From Streptomyces yatensis (GTDB lineage: Bacteria; Actinomycetota; Actinomycetes; Streptomycetales; Streptomycetaceae), in NCBI RefSeq assembly GCF_018069625.1, contig NZ_CP072941.1, positions 496,001 through 560,000 on the forward strand: DNA of 64,000 nt, given 5' to 3'. The position numbers and the translations under genes are program-made. The number at the start of each line of letters is the position of its first letter. Position 1 is the stretch's first letter. The notes beneath the pieces were generated by a model, which saw only the letters and a program-made list of their open reading frames with translations, had not been told where the DNA came from and ran no database searches. Below are positions 52,101 to 62,130 of this stretch, piece after piece.

Positions 52101-53929
52101 ACGGTCGCCGGGTCGTCCAGGACGAGGCAGCGGGCCGGTCCGGTGCCCAGGAGGGGGCGGGTGGCCGCGTCGGTGATCAGGGCGCGGGGTGCGCAGTCCT
52201 CGACGATGGCGCGCAGCCGCTGCTCGGGGGCCGAGGTGTCGAGGGTGAGGTAGGCGGCGCCCGTCTTGAGGACGGCGACCAGGGAGACGATCATCTCCGC
52301 CGACCGGGGCAGGGCGATGGCCACGATGTCCTCGCCGCCGATGCCCTCGGCGGCCATGAGCCGGGCCAGCCGGTTGGCCCGGGCGTTGAGCTCCTCGTAG
52401 GACAGGGTGGTGTCCTCGGAGATCAGCGCGGTGGCTCGGGGCTCCTGGGCGCTCTGCCGCTCGAACAGGACGGGCACGGTGTGTGGCGGCACCTCGTGCG
52501 AGGTTCCGTTCCACTCATGCAGGATGTGCCGGGTTTCGGCACGCGTCAGAATGTCGAGCCCGCCGATGGGCATGTCCGGGTCGGCCACCACGCCTTCGAG
52601 CACCCGCAGCAGCCGCGCGGCGAAGCCGTTGGCGGTCTCCCGGTCGAAGAGGTCGGCGTTGTACTCGACTGCCGCGTGCATACCGGTCGGCTCGCCCGTG
52701 GGCCCGTAGGTCTGGTCGAAGAAGAACGCGAGGTCGAACTTGGCGCGTCCGGTCTCCTGGGCCCGTACGTCCATGGTCAGGCCCGGCAGCCTCAGCACGT
52801 CGAGGGCGTCCTGGTTGTTGTCGAAGCCGAGCAGTACCTGGAACAGGGGGTGGCGGGCGAGCGAGCGGACGGGGCTCAGCACCTCGACGAGCCGTTCGAA
52901 CGGCAGGTCCTGATGGGCGTAGGCGCCGAGGTTGGTCTCGCGGACCCGGCCGACGAGTTGGGTGAAGGCGGGGTTGCCGGAGGTGTCGGTGCGCAGCACC
53001 AGCGTGTTGACGAAGAATCCGACCAGGTCCTCCACGGCGGCGTCGGTGCGCCCCGCGATGGGGCTGCCGATCGGCACGTCGGTACCGGCCCCGAGCCGGG
53101 TCAGCAGCGTCGCCAGGGCGGCCTGCACCACCATGAACAGGCTCGACCGGGTGTCGCGCGCCAGATCCGCCAAACCCGCGTGAAGCTCCGCGGGGACCTC
53201 GAAACCGACCCGCCCGCCCTGGTGGGACTGGCGCGGCGGCCGGGGCCGGTCGGTGGGCAGCTCCAGTTCCGCGGGGAGATCCGCGAGGGCCTGCTTCCAG
53301 TGGGCGAGTTGGCGTGAGATCTCGCTGTCGGGGTCGTCCTCGGCACCGAGTACCTGTCGCTGCCACAGGGTGTAGTCGGCGTACTGCACCGGCAGCGGCT
53401 CCCACCGCGGGGCCTCGCCCGTTTCGACGCGCGCCGTGTACGCGGACGACAGATCGCGGGCCAGCGGGCCGAGCGACCAGCCGTCGCCCGCGATGTGGTG
53501 GAGCGCCAGGACGAGGACGCGCTCTCCGGTGTGGGTGGTGAACAGCCAGCCGCGGACGGGCAGTTCGCCGGTGAGGTCGAACGGGTGGGAGGCCGCGGCC
53601 CGCACCCTGTCCTCCAGTTCCTCGGGGGCGACCGTCTCCTCGATCAGCTCCGGTCGTGCCTGCGAGGCGGGCAGGATGACCTGCCGTGCGCCGGTACCTT
53701 CCTCCGTCTCCTGCGCGAAGAGCGTGCGCAGGCTCTCGTGGCGCGCGACGACGTCGCCGAGGGCCAGGCGCAGCGCGGTGCGGTCCAGGGTGCCGACGAG
53801 CCGCAGGGTGACCGGGATGTTGTAGGTGGCGCTGGGGCCCTCCAGGTTGTGCAGGAACCACAGCCGCTGCTGTGCGTACGACAGCGGAAGGCGGGGCGGG
53901 CGCGGGGCGGGGGTCACGGGAGGCCGGGC
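49106..53929 (-). other. NRPS module 3 (C-A-T-E), predicted D-pipecolate
   Basis: Approximate borders; E domain about 49200-50760. Pocket D F Q F F G I A A (278 uncertain), closest to the DFQLLGVAV code linked with pipecolate in the rapamycin/FK506 enzymes and related to proline codes DVQ-. The lysine cyclodeaminase gene supports pipecolate over proline. Confidence 0.75.
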
Positions 53930-56900
53930 GCCGGACGCCTCGTCGATCACCGCGGACAGTCCCGCGACGGTCGGGTTCTCGAAGAGCCGGCGGATGGAGA
54001 TCTCCACGCCGAGCACCGAGCGTACGCGGCTGAGCAGCCGTACGGCGGAGAGGGAATGGCCGCCACTGGCGAAGAAGTCGTCGTCGATGCCCACGGAGGG
54101 GACGCCCAGCAGCTCGGCGAAGAGGGTGCACAGGATCTGTTCCCGCGGGCTGCGCGGCGCCCGGGACGGCTCGGTCCGCCGGTCGTCGGGTTCGGCGGCC
54201 TCGTCCGGCCGCTCGGCGGGGGTCTCGACCAGCCGCAGCTCCCCGTCGTGGGACCAGCGGGCCACCCGGCCGGTGGGGTGCAGCGCGCTGCCCTGGTCGA
54301 AGGGGCACGGGAGCGGCCGGTCGGAGTCGGCGGTATCGGTGCCGTCTCCGGCGCCCGGGGCCGGGCTCCGGTGCGCCACGTACAGCGTTCCGGGAACACC
54401 GGGAGCCACCGGGCGGAGGCTCTCGTCCAGTACGTAGGCCCGCGTGCCGCTCACCCCGTCGGGCAGTTCCACCTGTGACAGCACGGCGGCCACACCCGGG
54501 CGGCGGATGTCGCTCCACTCCTCGAGGACGGCCGTCCGCTCGGCCGCGTCGAGGATCTCCGCCTCGAAGACCCGCCGATCCGGCTCCCCGGCCATGGCGG
54601 CCAGCAGCCGCAGGTAGCGCTCCCGGAGGGAGCGGGCCGTGCCCGGCTCGAAGAGTTCGGCGCTGAACTCCAGGTCGGCGGCGATGCCCGCGGGCCTGCC
54701 CGCGTCGTCGAACCGCTCGGTCAGCTCGAAGTTGAGGTCGAACTTGGTGTCCTCGATCGGCAGCCGCTCCAGCTCCACGGCGAGCCGCGGCAGCCGGGCG
54801 ACCTCGGCGACCGTGGCCCGGGGGTCGGTGTGGTGGAGCGAGAGCGACACCTGGAAGAGCGGGTGCCGGGAGAGCGAGCGCTCCGGATTGAGCACCTCCA
54901 CCAGCCGCTCGAACGGCAGGTCCTGATGGGCGTACGCCGCCAGGCTCCGCTCCCGGACCCGCTCGATCAGCTCGTGGAACGTGGGATCGCCCGAGGTGTC
55001 CGTGCGCAGCACCAGCGTATTGGCGAAGAACCCGACCAGCTCCTCGACCGCCGTGTCGGTGCGGCCGGCGATCGGTGTGCCGATGGGGATGTCGGTGCCC
55101 GCGCCGAGCCGGGTCAGCAGTGCCGCGAGCCCCGCCTGCAACACCATGAACAGGCTGGAGCGGGTCTCGCGGGCCAGCCCGTAGAGCGCCTGGTGGAGTT
55201 CGGCCGGGATGCGGAAGGAGTCCTGGCCGCCGCGCTGCGTCAGCTCGGCGGTGCGCGCCCGGTCGGCGGGCAGCGCGAGCTCGTCCGGGAGGCCGGCCAG
55301 CGCGGTGGTCCAGTAGGCGAGCTGGCGGGAGAGCTCGCTGGCCGGATCGTCCTCCCGTCCCAGGACCGCCCGCTGCCAGAGGCTGTAGTCGGCGTATTGC
55401 ACCGGCAACGGCTCCCACCGCGGGGCGTCGCCCGTTTCGACGCGCGCCGTGTACGCCGTGGCCACGTCCCGCGCCAGCGGCCGCATCGACCAGCCGTCGC
55501 CCGCGATGTGGTGCAGGAGGAGCAGCAGTACGTGCTCGTCCGGCCCCAGCTCGAACAGGGTGACCCGCAGCGGAGGTTCATGGGCCAGATCGAAGACGTA
55601 CCGGGCCTCGGCCATGAGCTCGGCCGCGAGCCGGGTCTCGTCCACCGTCCGCACGCCGGGCTCGACCGCGGCGTGCGACGGGTCCAGGACGATCTGCGTG
55701 AAGCCCTCTTCGTCCTCGGCGAAGACGGTGCGCAGGCTCTCGTGGCGCGCCACCACGTCGCCCAGGGCCAGCCGCAGCGCCTCCCGGTCCAGCGGGCCGG
55801 TCAGCCGGAGCGCGCCGGGCGCGTTGTAGGCGGTGCTGCCGTCGCCCAGCAGGTCCAGGAAGCGGAGGCGGGCCTGCGCGTACGAGACGGGGACACGGGA
55901 CGGGCGCGCGGTCGCGGTCAGGGCGGGACGGGCGGCGGCGGTGCCGAGGGCCGTCCGGTCCAGGGTGGCGGAGATGCCCGCGACGGTGGGGGTCTCGAAG
56001 AGCTGCCGGATGGGCAGCTCGGCGTCCATGACGCTACGGATCCGGCTGACCAGCTTCGTCGCCAGCAGGGAGTGGCCGCCGAGGCGGAAGAAGTCGTCGT
56101 CGATGGTGACCGACTCCACGCCCAGCACCTCGGCGAACAGACCACAAAGGATCTCCTCGCGCGGCGAACGCGGGGTGCGGCCTTCCGTACCCTCCGGCCC
56201 GTAGTCGGGCGCGGGCAGGGCACGACGGTCCAGCTTCCCGTTCGGCGTCAACGGAAGCTCGGGAAGGGTGACGAACGCGGAGGGCACCATGTAGTCCGGC
56301 AGCAGGGCTGCGGCATGGTCCCGCAGGACCGCATCGGAAACGTGGGAACCCACCACCACATAGGCCACCAGACGCTGATCCCCGGCCCGGTCCTCCCGCA
56401 CCACCACAGCCGTCTGCGCAACGTCGGGGTGACCGCTGATGACGGCCTGGATCTCGCCCAGCTCGATACGGAAGCCCCGCACCTTGACCTGGTCATCGAC
56501 CCGGCCCACGTACACCAACTGGCCATCGGCGTTCCACCGCGCCACATCACCCGTCCGATACATCCGCGCACCCGCAGGACCGTACGGATCGGCGGTGAAC
56601 CGCTCCGCCGTCAGATCCGTACGACGCCAATACCCCCGCGCCAGCACCACACCGGCGATGTACAGCTCACCCGCCACTCCCGGCGGCACCGGACGCAACG
56701 ACGCGTCCAGCACATAGGCACGGGTGTTCCAGAACGGCCGCCCGATCGGCACCGCACCCCCGGCAACCATCTGCCCCGGTTCGATCCGGAAGTCGGTGCA
56801 GTTGACCGTCGCCTCCGTCGGACCGTACGCATTGACCACCGCCACATCCGGATGCGCGGCCCGCCACGAGGCCAGCGCCTCACCCACCAGCGCCTCACCA

Positions 56901-59035
56901 CCGGTGATCAACGTCCCCGACGGCGACACCTCCTCGGGCAGCGCTTCCAACAGCCCCAGGTGGGAGGGGGTGACCTTCATAAACGACGGACGACCAGCAT
57001 CCCCAGCCCGCTCATCAAGCTCACCCAGCACCACTCGGCCACCGCTCACCAGCGGGGTGTACAACGCCGTCACCGTCAGATCGAAGGCCACCGAAGAGTG
57101 CAACAGGGCCGGACCCGACGCATCCGGATACACCTCCCGCGCCCGCTCCAGATACGCCCCCACCGAACGGTGCTCGACCACCACACCCTTCGGCCGCCCC
57201 GTCGAACCCGACGTGTAAATCACATACGCGGAGGTGTTGAGATCGGTGATCGCCTGCACGCGCTCATCCGGATACGCGTCAGCCGCCGCGAGCGCCGCCA
57301 CATCGTCGATCACCAGCACCGGCCGTGCGTCGCCCAGGATGTGCGCTGTCCGCTCGGCCGGGTACTCCGGATCCACCGGCACATACGCACCACCCGCCTT
57401 CACCACACCCAGCAGCGCCACCACCAGCTCCACCGACCGGGGCAGCACCACCGCCACAAACGACTCCGGCCCCACCCCCTGACCCACCAACCACCGCGCC
57501 ACCCGGTTCGACCACGCGTCCAGCTCGGAGTAGGTCAACCGGACCTCGTCACACACCACCGCCACCGCGTCCGGTGTCCGTTCCACCTGCTCCCCGAAGA
57601 GCACGGGCAACGACACACCTCGCACACCGCGCGACTCACCATTCCACTCGACCAGCACCCGCTCCCGCTCCACCGCGTCGAGCAACTCCACGTCACCGAT
57701 CCGGCGGTCGGGCTGTTCCGCGACCCACTCCAGCACCCGCACCAGCCGTTCCTGGTGGGCGGCGATCTCTCGTTCGTCGTAGAGGGCAGGGTCGGCGTCG
57801 AACTCCACGCGGATGCCCGTGCCGGAGCCTGCCGCGCCATAGAAGTTGATCTTCAAGTCGTTGACGGGCCCGGTGGACAGCGGGTGGGGGGTGGCCGGGC
57901 TGTCGCCGAAGAGGAGCTCGTCGACGTAGGCCACCACATTGATCGTCGGGCCGAGGCGGGCCTGGCGGCCGCCTGAGAGCCCGAGTTCCCTGACGAGTTC
58001 CTCGCCCCGGAACCGCTGGTGCCTGATGACCTCGGCCAGCGAGCGGGACACCGACGCGACCAGCTCCGTGAACGTGGTCCCCGGGGTGGCGGCCACGCGA
58101 ATGGGCAGGACGTTGACCATCGCGCTCGGCGTGTTCAGGGACACCCGGCCGGTGCGGCCCGCCAGCGGCAGCGAGAAGGTGAGGTCCGTCCGGCCGGTCA
58201 GGCGGTGATAGAGGACGGCGGTGGCCGCGATGGCGACGGCCGGCCACTGCGCGCGGAGCCGACCGCCCAGCGCGGTCAGCCGATCGGCCAGGGTGGTCGG
58301 CAGGGTGACGATGCGACGCAGACCGCTGTGGGTGCTGCCGGCGGAACGTCCCGCGAGCGCCACCGGGTCAGGCATCTCCTCGAACAGGTCGAGCCAGTAG
58401 GCCCGGTCCTGGGCATAGCGGCGCGAGCCCGGATAACCGGCCTCCTCGGCGATCACCCGGTCGAGGGTGGCGAAGCCGGTCGCGGGCGGCTCGGTACCGG
58501 TGATCAGGGCGGTGTAGAGGGCCGCGACCCGCGCACCGTACACGGACTGGCCGAACGCGTCGAGGACGGCGTGGTGGTAGCGGTGGAAGTAGAAGGACCG
58601 GTCGTCGGCCAGGAGCAGGAGGGTCTGATCGCTCAGGGGGCCGCGGCCGAGGTCGAAGGGCTCGAGCATCTCCGCGTTCATCCACGCGTGCGCCGCGGCC
58701 TCCGGATCCGCCGCGTCGCGCAGGTCGCGCACGCGCAGGGACGTCGGCTCGGCGGGCGCGACGAGCTGGCACAGCCGGGTGTCGTCGGTGCGGCCGGGGT
58801 CCTGGGTGTGGTCGGTGTCCTCGATGTCCTCGGCGAGGTACGACCGCAGCGCCTCGGTCTCGTCGACGGCCCGCCGTACCGCCTCGTGGAGGACGTCCGT
58901 GTCGATCGGACCGTCGATCTCCAGATAGGCGCCGCAGTTGTAGAGGGGACTGTCCGGCTGCAGTTGCTGGGCGACCCACATGCCCAACTGGGCGGCGCTT
59001 ACGGGTCGTCGGAGCGTACGGGCGGCGTCGGACAT
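49106..59035 (-). CDS. NRPS-1: lipo-initiating modules 1-3 with A-less module 2 (C-A-T-C-[A remnant]-T-C-A-T-E)
   Basis: 3,309 residues. It opens with a starter condensation domain of distinct sequence (active-site HHAVLDAFG), which should join the acyl chain from the ACP to residue 1. Module 1 has an Asp pocket. Module 2 has a complete C domain (HHIAGDGWS) and carrier (GGHSLSAVR), but only about 118 residues where an A domain of about 500 belongs. Module 3 has a pipecolate/proline-type pocket and ends in an E domain ([10 protein letters not shown]), giving a D residue; its carrier reads [11 protein letters not shown]-terminal acidic tail ([14 protein letters not shown]) may dock on NRPS-2. 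The ATG at 59035 has only a weak AGAGGA upstream. Confidence 0.96.
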   Translation of the reverse strand: MSDAARTLRRPVSAAQLGMWVAQQLQPDSPLYNCGAYLEIDGPIDTDVLHEAVRRAVDETEALRSYLAEDIEDTDHTQDPGRTDDTRLCQLVAPAEPTSLRVRDLRDAADPEAAAHAWMNAEMLEPFDLGRGPLSDQTLLLLADDRSFYFHRYHHAVLDAFGQSVYGARVAALYTALITGTEPPATGFATLDRVIAEEAGYPGSRRYAQDRAYWLDLFEEMPDPVALAGRSAGSTHSGLRRIVTLPTTLADRLTALGGRLRAQWPAVAIAATAVLYHRLTGRTDLTFSLPLAGRTGRVSLNTPSAMVNVLPIRVAATPGTTFTELVASVSRSLAEVIRHQRFRGEELVRELGLSGGRQARLGPTINVVAYVDELLFGDSPATPHPLSTGPVNDLKINFYGAAGSGTGIRVEFDADPALYDEREIAAHQERLVRVLEWVAEQPDRRIGDVELLDAVERERVLVEWNGESRGVRGVSLPVLFGEQVERTPDAVAVVCDEVRLTYSELDAWSNRVARWLVGQGVGPESFVAVVLPRSVELVVALLGVVKAGGAYVPVDPEYPAERTAHILGDARPVLVIDDVAALAAADAYPDERVQAITDLNTSAYVIYTSGSTGRPKGVVVEHRSVGAYLERAREVYPDASGPALLHSSVAFDLTVTALYTPLVSGGRVVLGELDERAGDAGRPSFMKVTPSHLGLLEALPEEVSPSGTLITGGEALVGEALASWRAAHPDVAVVNAYGPTEATVNCTDFRIEPGQMVAGGAVPIGRPFWNTRAYVLDASLRPVPPGVAGELYIAGVVLARGYWRRTDLTAERFTADPYGPAGARMYRTGDVARWNADGQLVYVGRVDDQVKVRGFRIELGEIQAVISGHPDVAQTAVVVREDRAGDQRLVAYVVVGSHVSDAVLRDHAAALLPDYMVPSAFVTLPELPLTPNGKLDRRALPAPDYGPEGTEGRTPRSPREEILCGLFAEVLGVESVTIDDDFFRLGGHSLLATKLVSRIRSVMDAELPIRQLFETPTVAGISATLDRTALGTAAARPALTATARPSRVPVSYAQARLRFLDLLGDGSTAYNAPGALRLTGPLDREALRLALGDVVARHESLRTVFAEDEEGFTQIVLDPSHAAVEPGVRTVDETRLAAELMAEARYVFDLAHEPPLRVTLFELGPDEHVLLLLLHHIAGDGWSMRPLARDVATAYTARVETGDAPRWEPLPVQYADYSLWQRAVLGREDDPASELSRQLAYWTTALAGLPDELALPADRARTAELTQRGGQDSFRIPAELHQALYGLARETRSSLFMVLQAGLAALLTRLGAGTDIPIGTPIAGRTDTAVEELVGFFANTLVLRTDTSGDPTFHELIERVRERSLAAYAHQDLPFERLVEVLNPERSLSRHPLFQVSLSLHHTDPRATVAEVARLPRLAVELERLPIEDTKFDLNFELTERFDDAGRPAGIAADLEFSAELFEPGTARSLRERYLRLLAAMAGEPDRRVFEAEILDAAERTAVLEEWSDIRRPGVAAVLSQVELPDGVSGTRAYVLDESLRPVAPGVPGTLYVAHRSPAPGAGDGTDTADSDRPLPCPFDQGSALHPTGRVARWSHDGELRLVETPAERPDEAAEPDDRRTEPSRAPRSPREQILCTLFAELLGVPSVGIDDDFFASGGHSLSAVRLLSRVRSVLGVEISIRRLFENPTVAGLSAVIDEASGARPPVTPAPRPPRLPLSYAQQRLWFLHNLEGPSATYNIPVTLRLVGTLDRTALRLALGDVVARHESLRTLFAQETEEGTGARQVILPASQARPELIEETVAPEELEDRVRAAASHPFDLTGELPVRGWLFTTHTGERVLVLALHHIAGDGWSLGPLARDLSSAYTARVETGEAPRWEPLPVQYADYTLWQRQVLGAEDDPDSEISRQLAHWKQALADLPAELELPTDRPRPPRQSHQGGRVGFEVPAELHAGLADLARDTRSSLFMVVQAALATLLTRLGAGTDVPIGSPIAGRTDAAVEDLVGFFVNTLVLRTDTSGNPAFTQLVGRVRETNLGAYAHQDLPFERLVEVLSPVRSLARHPLFQVLLGFDNNQDALDVLRLPGLTMDVRAQETGRAKFDLAFFFDQTYGPTGEPTGMHAAVEYNADLFDRETANGFAARLLRVLEGVVADPDMPIGGLDILTRAETRHILHEWNGTSHEVPPHTVPVLFERQSAQEPRATALISEDTTLSYEELNARANRLARLMAAEGIGGEDIVAIALPRSAEMIVSLVAVLKTGAAYLTLDTSAPEQRLRAIVEDCAPRALITDAATRPLLGTGPARCLVLDDPATVRALADAPATDLTDDDRARPLDPRHPAYIVYTSGSTGTPKGVVMPMASLMNLLAWHTDTYSGGVGTRTAQFLAVAFDFAVQEILQALVAGKTLVLPEEHVRRDAYELVDWIARHGVNELFAPTLMIDAVLAAAEDRGEPLDSLTDIFQGGEQFRLSGELRRFCAGDWRHMAHNIYGPAETHAATSTTLPEDTDEWPSSASIGQPLWNAQVHVLDAHLRPVPPGVRGELYIAGAQIARGYLNRPGRTAERFVATPFGAPGSRMYRTGDIVCWNRLGQLEFLGRVDDQVKIGGFRVEPGEVEAVLGDHPSVDTAVVVTREDTPGTTRLVAYVVPEGTHDEADLVPTLRGHLEQHLPHYMVPSAVTVLSELPLTANGKLDRRALPAPATDRDGTGRGPRTEREKTLCGLYAEVLGLDAVGIDEGFFDLGGDSIMSIQLVGRARRAGLELSVRDIFEHRTVAALADVVTEVEEAVAEEPGAGIGEVPLTPIAHWLLRRGEDLDGFNMSVVLQTPAALRLDTLTQALQALLDHHDALRARLTAGPGRRMEIREPGTVDAAPLVRRVTAEGQNGTPLDEHALAALVRAEGESARDRLDLDRGTVVQAVWFDRGADTPGLLLLLVHHLVVDGVSWRILVPDLAEAHEAIAAGRTPELQPVGTSLRRWAQRLTEEAAAPTWVADAAWWQETLRKEDRGLGRRALDPARDTTAAAGRISVTLPVNVTEAVLTRVPAAFNAEVNDVLLTAFTLAWEQWRGDPGLLLDLEGHGREEHLVRGADLSRTVGWFTNLYPVRLETGAADLAEAFAGGRSAGDILKRVKEQLRAVPDKGMGYGLVRHLNPATAEGFAGLRDPQVAFNYLGRFSTAAAGQNADWTPLIGIDGVAGDPPHLPLAHALELNARTHDGPQGSQLVAYWSWAGGILDEDEVRALADLWFRALQALVAHAENPEAGGLTPSDVSLSSITQDEIEAFEDELGDLFDDMPDDEEPAAYDDVHAPEDEEEARK
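53930..55969 (-). other. NRPS module 2 (C-[decayed A]-T), substrate must come in trans
   Basis: Approximate borders. The C domain ends near 54525 and the carrier starts near 54165, leaving about 355 bp. Two scraps of A domain remain: [24 protein letters not shown] (in two pieces of a motif, the strand around core A6) and [18 protein letters not shown] (core A7). Cores A1-A5 and A8-A10 are gone, yet the frame is open throughout. Confidence 0.9.
54165..54525 (-). other. Adenylation-domain remnant inside NRPS-1
   Basis: In-frame residue of a deleted A domain between C2 and T2. Aligning to the intact Asp modules, the A6 piece (54370-54460) and the A7 piece (54220-54300) are recognisable, joined by a Gly/Asp/Pro-rich stretch. 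It holds no ATP-binding or substrate-pocket residue, so it cannot activate an amino acid. Confidence 0.9.
55970..59035 (-). other. NRPS module 1 (starter C-A-T), predicted Asp
   Basis: Approximate borders. Pocket D L T K I G A V N (Asp). The starter C domain carries HHAVLDAFG, departing from HHxxxDG after the Asp, which fits an unusual donor such as acyl-ACP. Confidence 0.85.
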
Positions 59036-59116
59036 GACGGAGCGGTCCTCTCGGTTCTGCGGAGTGGCGGACTGCGCGGGATGGGGGGCGGTGGCGGATG
59101 CGGCGGGGTGTGCCCG

Positions 59117-59389
59117 TCAGGCGTACTGGGCCAGCTCTTTGACGAGGGCCTCGCTGAGTGCGTCGATGGTCGGGTTGTCCCACAGGAGCGTCGGGTCGAG
59201 GGAGACGTCGTAATGGTCCTCGAGCTCTCCGGCGACGGACAGGACGTACAGCGAGTCGAGTCCGTAGTCGGAGAGCCGCACGCTGGTGTCGATGGTGTCG
59301 GCGGGCCGTTCCAGGTGGGAGGCGATGCAGTTGGTCAGCCACTCCCGCAGGCTCTCGACGGTGTGCTGCTCGGCGTGGGGGTCGGACAT
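59117..59389 (-). CDS. Acyl carrier protein for the lipid starter
   Basis: 90 residues, one carrier domain. The phosphopantetheine site is Ser46 in DYGLDSLYV. GAGGAG precedes the ATG. It lies between the dehydrogenase-like gene and NRPS-1. By analogy with DptF in daptomycin, it receives the fatty acid from the acyl-AMP ligase and presents it to the starter C domain; here it probably also holds the chain while it is desaturated. Confidence 0.95.
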   Translation of the reverse strand: MSDPHAEQHTVESLREWLTNCIASHLERPADTIDTSVRLSDYGLDSLYVLSVAGELEDHYDVSLDPTLLWDNPTIDALSEALVKELAQYA

Positions 59390-59431
59390 GGGTGTCTCCT
59401 CTGCGGGGGTGGCCGTGAGCGGGCGCGGCGG

Positions 59432-60367
59432 TCAGGGACGGTCGGGGAGGGGGCGTTCGGCCAGGTCGAAGGAGTGGCCGGTGTCGTAGCGGCGGTCGAG
59501 TTCCGCGTACAGGCGCTCCAGGGCGGCCTGCGACGGCCGCGGTGTCCCACGCCCAGGTGTGCTGCGTGCGGCACGTGTGATGAGTGCGTGGCCGGGCGCC
59601 GCGGCGAGCAGTTCGGGGTCGCACAGCGCGGTGACGGCCGGTGCGGTGGTGAGGTCCGCGGCGGTCATGCCGCTGAGCGGAGCGGCGGCATCGGCGGGAT
59701 TCGGCGGCCGGCCCAATGGGCCGTCCGCCGCGAAGAGCGCGCTCTGCATCTCGTTCAGCAGCAACTGGAAGGCGGGGTGTTCGCCCTCCCTGATGTAGAA
59801 GCGCGACCCCATGGCCAGCGAGAGGCGGTCCATCGCGTCCTGGAGCACACGCGGTACGAGGAATCGGACCACTCGGTCGTGGGCGCCCGGCCGGGCGGGG
59901 AAGGCATCGGTGTTTCGTACGGCGAGTGTGGTCAGCGTGTCGCACAGCAGCAGGTCGGCGCAGGCTCCCGCGAGCACCGCGCGCAGCTGCGGGATGTCGA
60001 TGGCCGCCGCTCCGTACAGGCGCCGGGCCCGCAGGTGGCGCAGCGTCATGCGCAGGCCGGAGTCCAGTGTGCCGACGGCGGCCGCCCCTGTCGTCACGGT
60101 GCCGCTCCCCCGCTGGGCCCCACCGCCGGAGCGGGTCAGCAAGGGCGATCTGCGGTACCCGGCGCGCAGGGCGTGCATCAGCGACTCCGAGTCCACATCG
60201 CCGCCACCAATGCCGTCCACGCGGAAGGGCTTACCGGCCGGCGGCTGTCCGGCCTCCCGTGCATTGAGGATCGCCTGGAAGCCGTTGGGGTTGGTGGTGT
60301 CGTAGGGGTCGCCCAGGCGCTCTTCCACGGTGGCGGCGAGGGCGATGGGGCCGGTGGCGGTGGTCAC
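59432..60367 (-). CDS. Short acyl-CoA dehydrogenase-like protein, partner subunit
   Basis: 311 residues from a GTG at 60367 that overlaps the upstream dehydrogenase stop by 4 nt (GTGA). The N-terminus (EERLGDPYDTTNPNGFQAIL) resembles the start of acyl-CoA dehydrogenases, and the second half (residues about 105-230, LRHLRARRLYGAAAIDIPQLR...) resembles their C-terminal helical bundle. The middle beta domain is nearly absent, so alone it should not bind FAD well. The likely reading is a heteromeric dehydrogenase with the full-length protein upstream, like known alpha2-beta2 FadE pairs in mycobacteria. Some lipopeptide clusters with unsaturated tails carry two such genes. Confidence 0.75.
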   Translation of the reverse strand: MTTATGPIALAATVEERLGDPYDTTNPNGFQAILNAREAGQPPAGKPFRVDGIGGGDVDSESLMHALRAGYRRSPLLTRSGGGAQRGSGTVTTGAAAVGTLDSGLRMTLRHLRARRLYGAAAIDIPQLRAVLAGACADLLLCDTLTTLAVRNTDAFPARPGAHDRVVRFLVPRVLQDAMDRLSLAMGSRFYIREGEHPAFQLLLNEMQSALFAADGPLGRPPNPADAAAPLSGMTAADLTTAPAVTALCDPELLAAAPGHALITRAARSTPGRGTPRPSQAALERLYAELDRRYDTGHSFDLAERPLPDRP

Positions 60368-62130
60368 GAGGCGGCCCCCTCCTGGGAGCTGGTGGGCTCC
60401 ACGTGGTCGAGGAGCGAGTGGAAGGGGGCGGACGGGCGGGCGAGGACCGCTTCCGCGAGGTCGTCGAAGACGGTGCGGTCGGCGTCGTCGACGGGCTCCT
60501 CCAGATCGGTGAGCGCCTTGACGAGACAGGCGAGCAGGGCGGTCTCCGGGAGGGGGCCCTGGGCGCGGGCGGCGGCGCGCAGCCACAGGTGGAGCGCCGA
60601 GGCCGCCGCGAAGCACGACTCGAACCGCTCGGCGAACCGGAACGCGTGGCCGGGGACGGCGCGGGGCGAGAACCGGATCGCCGCCAGGTCCTGGTGGAGC
60701 CGGTCGGACACCTCCAGGAGCCGCCCGGCCAGGGTGGTGAGCGCCGTGGAGGCATGGCCGCGGGCGGCCAGGTCGCGCAGTTCGCCGACCGCGGCCGGCA
60801 GGCCGGCCACGACGGAGCAGCCGCCGCTGGAGACCAGGCCGAACGCGCCGGGCCGCATCGGCCGCAGGGGGGCGTGCGGATCCGTGGCCTCGGCGAGGCC
60901 CTCCGCGTCCCAGCGGCCCTTCGCGTAGCCGCGGGCGATGCGGGGGAACTGCTCGATGAGGGCACTGCGGTTGACCAGGCTGCTGCCGTCGAAGATGCCG
61001 ATGATGCGGTGGTCGCGTTCCACCTTGGCGAATCCGGTGTGCGGGTCGTCGGCGCGGAGCAGTCCGTACGGGCCGAGGAGCTGCAGCAGGCGCGCGATGA
61101 GGGTGTCGACCTCGGCGGGCACATAGGCCTTCGTGGCGGCGGAGATGACGCTCATCTCGCCGGCGAGCGCGTGCGGGGAGCGCGCCGCCACCACGCCGGT
61201 GGCGTCGGCGAGCAGCAGGCCCGCGGCGGCCTCGCCCAGCTCCCGCCGCACATACGGGTCCCGTGCGAGCCCTCCGCCGTCCTGGGCCACGAACTCGGCG
61301 GCCAGGGCGAGTGCGTGGTCTCCCGCGCCCAGTGACATCGCGGCGCAGCCGGTCCGGGACAGATGCAGCGCCTTGAGGATGATCTCGATGCCCCCACCGA
61401 CCCGCCCGATGAGCGCGTCCTCGGGCAGTGGCGTGTCGTGGAAGGCGATGCCGCTGATGTCCGCGCCCCGGATGCCGTAGGTGGGCACTTTGGGCAGATG
61501 GGTGAAGCACTCCGGGGCGAGGCGGGACTTGTCCGCGAGGAAGAGGCTGAAGCCGCGCGGTCCGCCGTTGTCGTCGGTGCGGGCGAGGACGGTGACCAGG
61601 CCGGCCCGGGTGGCGGAGTTGATCAGCCACTTCTCGCCGGACAGCAGCCAGCCGCCGTCCGGGGCGGGCCTGGCGGTCAGCTCACCGGCCATCAGGTCGC
61701 TGCCGTGGTGGCGTTCGGTCAGGGCGCAGGAGACGGTCGTTCCCTCCGCTATCCGCTCTCCCAGCCGGCGGGCGGCCTCCGGCTCTCCCGCGACCCAGGT
61801 GGCGGCGGCCCCGAGATAGGTCTTCCCGTGCGAGGCGGCCACGGTCAGGTCGATCCGGGACACGGCCCGCAGCAGTCGCATGACGACGTCGAAGCTCTCC
61901 AGCGCGCCGCCGTGTTCGGCCGGTACGTAGTAGCGCCGCAGTCCGAACGCGTCCAGCGCCTGGCATGCCTCGGCGGGAAACGCCTCCGTCCGGTCGAGTT
62001 CGGCGAGCGCTTCGGATGAGAAGGGCTGCCCGGGCCCGGTGAGCTCGCCGAGCAGGCGGGTGAGCCGCTCGACGGGCGCGGCGGAGGGGTTCTGGGTCGG
62101 GGAGGCGGTGGTCGGGGAGGCGGTGGTCAT
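60364..62130 (-). CDS. Acyl-CoA (acyl-ACP) dehydrogenase for the lipid tail
   Basis: 588 residues from an ATG at 62130 overlapping the FAAL stop by 4 nt (ATGA). N-terminal helical domain to about residue 130, beta domain with CALTERHHGSDL and GEKWLINSA (FAD/substrate segments), then the C-terminal helical domain with the flavin-side segment IIGIFDGSSLVNRSAL. About 190 extra C-terminal residues go beyond the usual length of about 390 and resemble the tails of larger bacterial members. It should introduce the 2,3 double bond known in laspartomycin-type acyl chains, most likely on the ACP-bound acid. Confidence 0.88.
   Translation of the reverse strand: MTTASPTTASPTQNPSAAPVERLTRLLGELTGPGQPFSSEALAELDRTEAFPAEACQALDAFGLRRYYVPAEHGGALESFDVVMRLLRAVSRIDLTVAASHGKTYLGAAATWVAGEPEAARRLGERIAEGTTVSCALTERHHGSDLMAGELTARPAPDGGWLLSGEKWLINSATRAGLVTVLARTDDNGGPRGFSLFLADKSRLAPECFTHLPKVPTYGIRGADISGIAFHDTPLPEDALIGRVGGGIEIILKALHLSRTGCAAMSLGAGDHALALAAEFVAQDGGGLARDPYVRRELGEAAAGLLLADATGVVAARSPHALAGEMSVISAATKAYVPAEVDTLIARLLQLLGPYGLLRADDPHTGFAKVERDHRIIGIFDGSSLVNRSALIEQFPRIARGYAKGRWDAEGLAEATDPHAPLRPMRPGAFGLVSSGGCSVVAGLPAAVGELRDLAARGHASTALTTLAGRLLEVSDRLHQDLAAIRFSPRAVPGHAFRFAERFESCFAAASALHLWLRAAARAQGPLPETALLACLVKALTDLEEPVDDADRTVFDDLAEAVLARPSAPFHSLLDHVEPTSSQEGAAS

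Noticed and set aside
54165..54525. Frameshift as the cause of the missing A domain in module 2
   Set aside because: Only about 355 bp lie between C2 and T2, too little for an A domain in any frame, and the frame is open throughout. It is a deletion.
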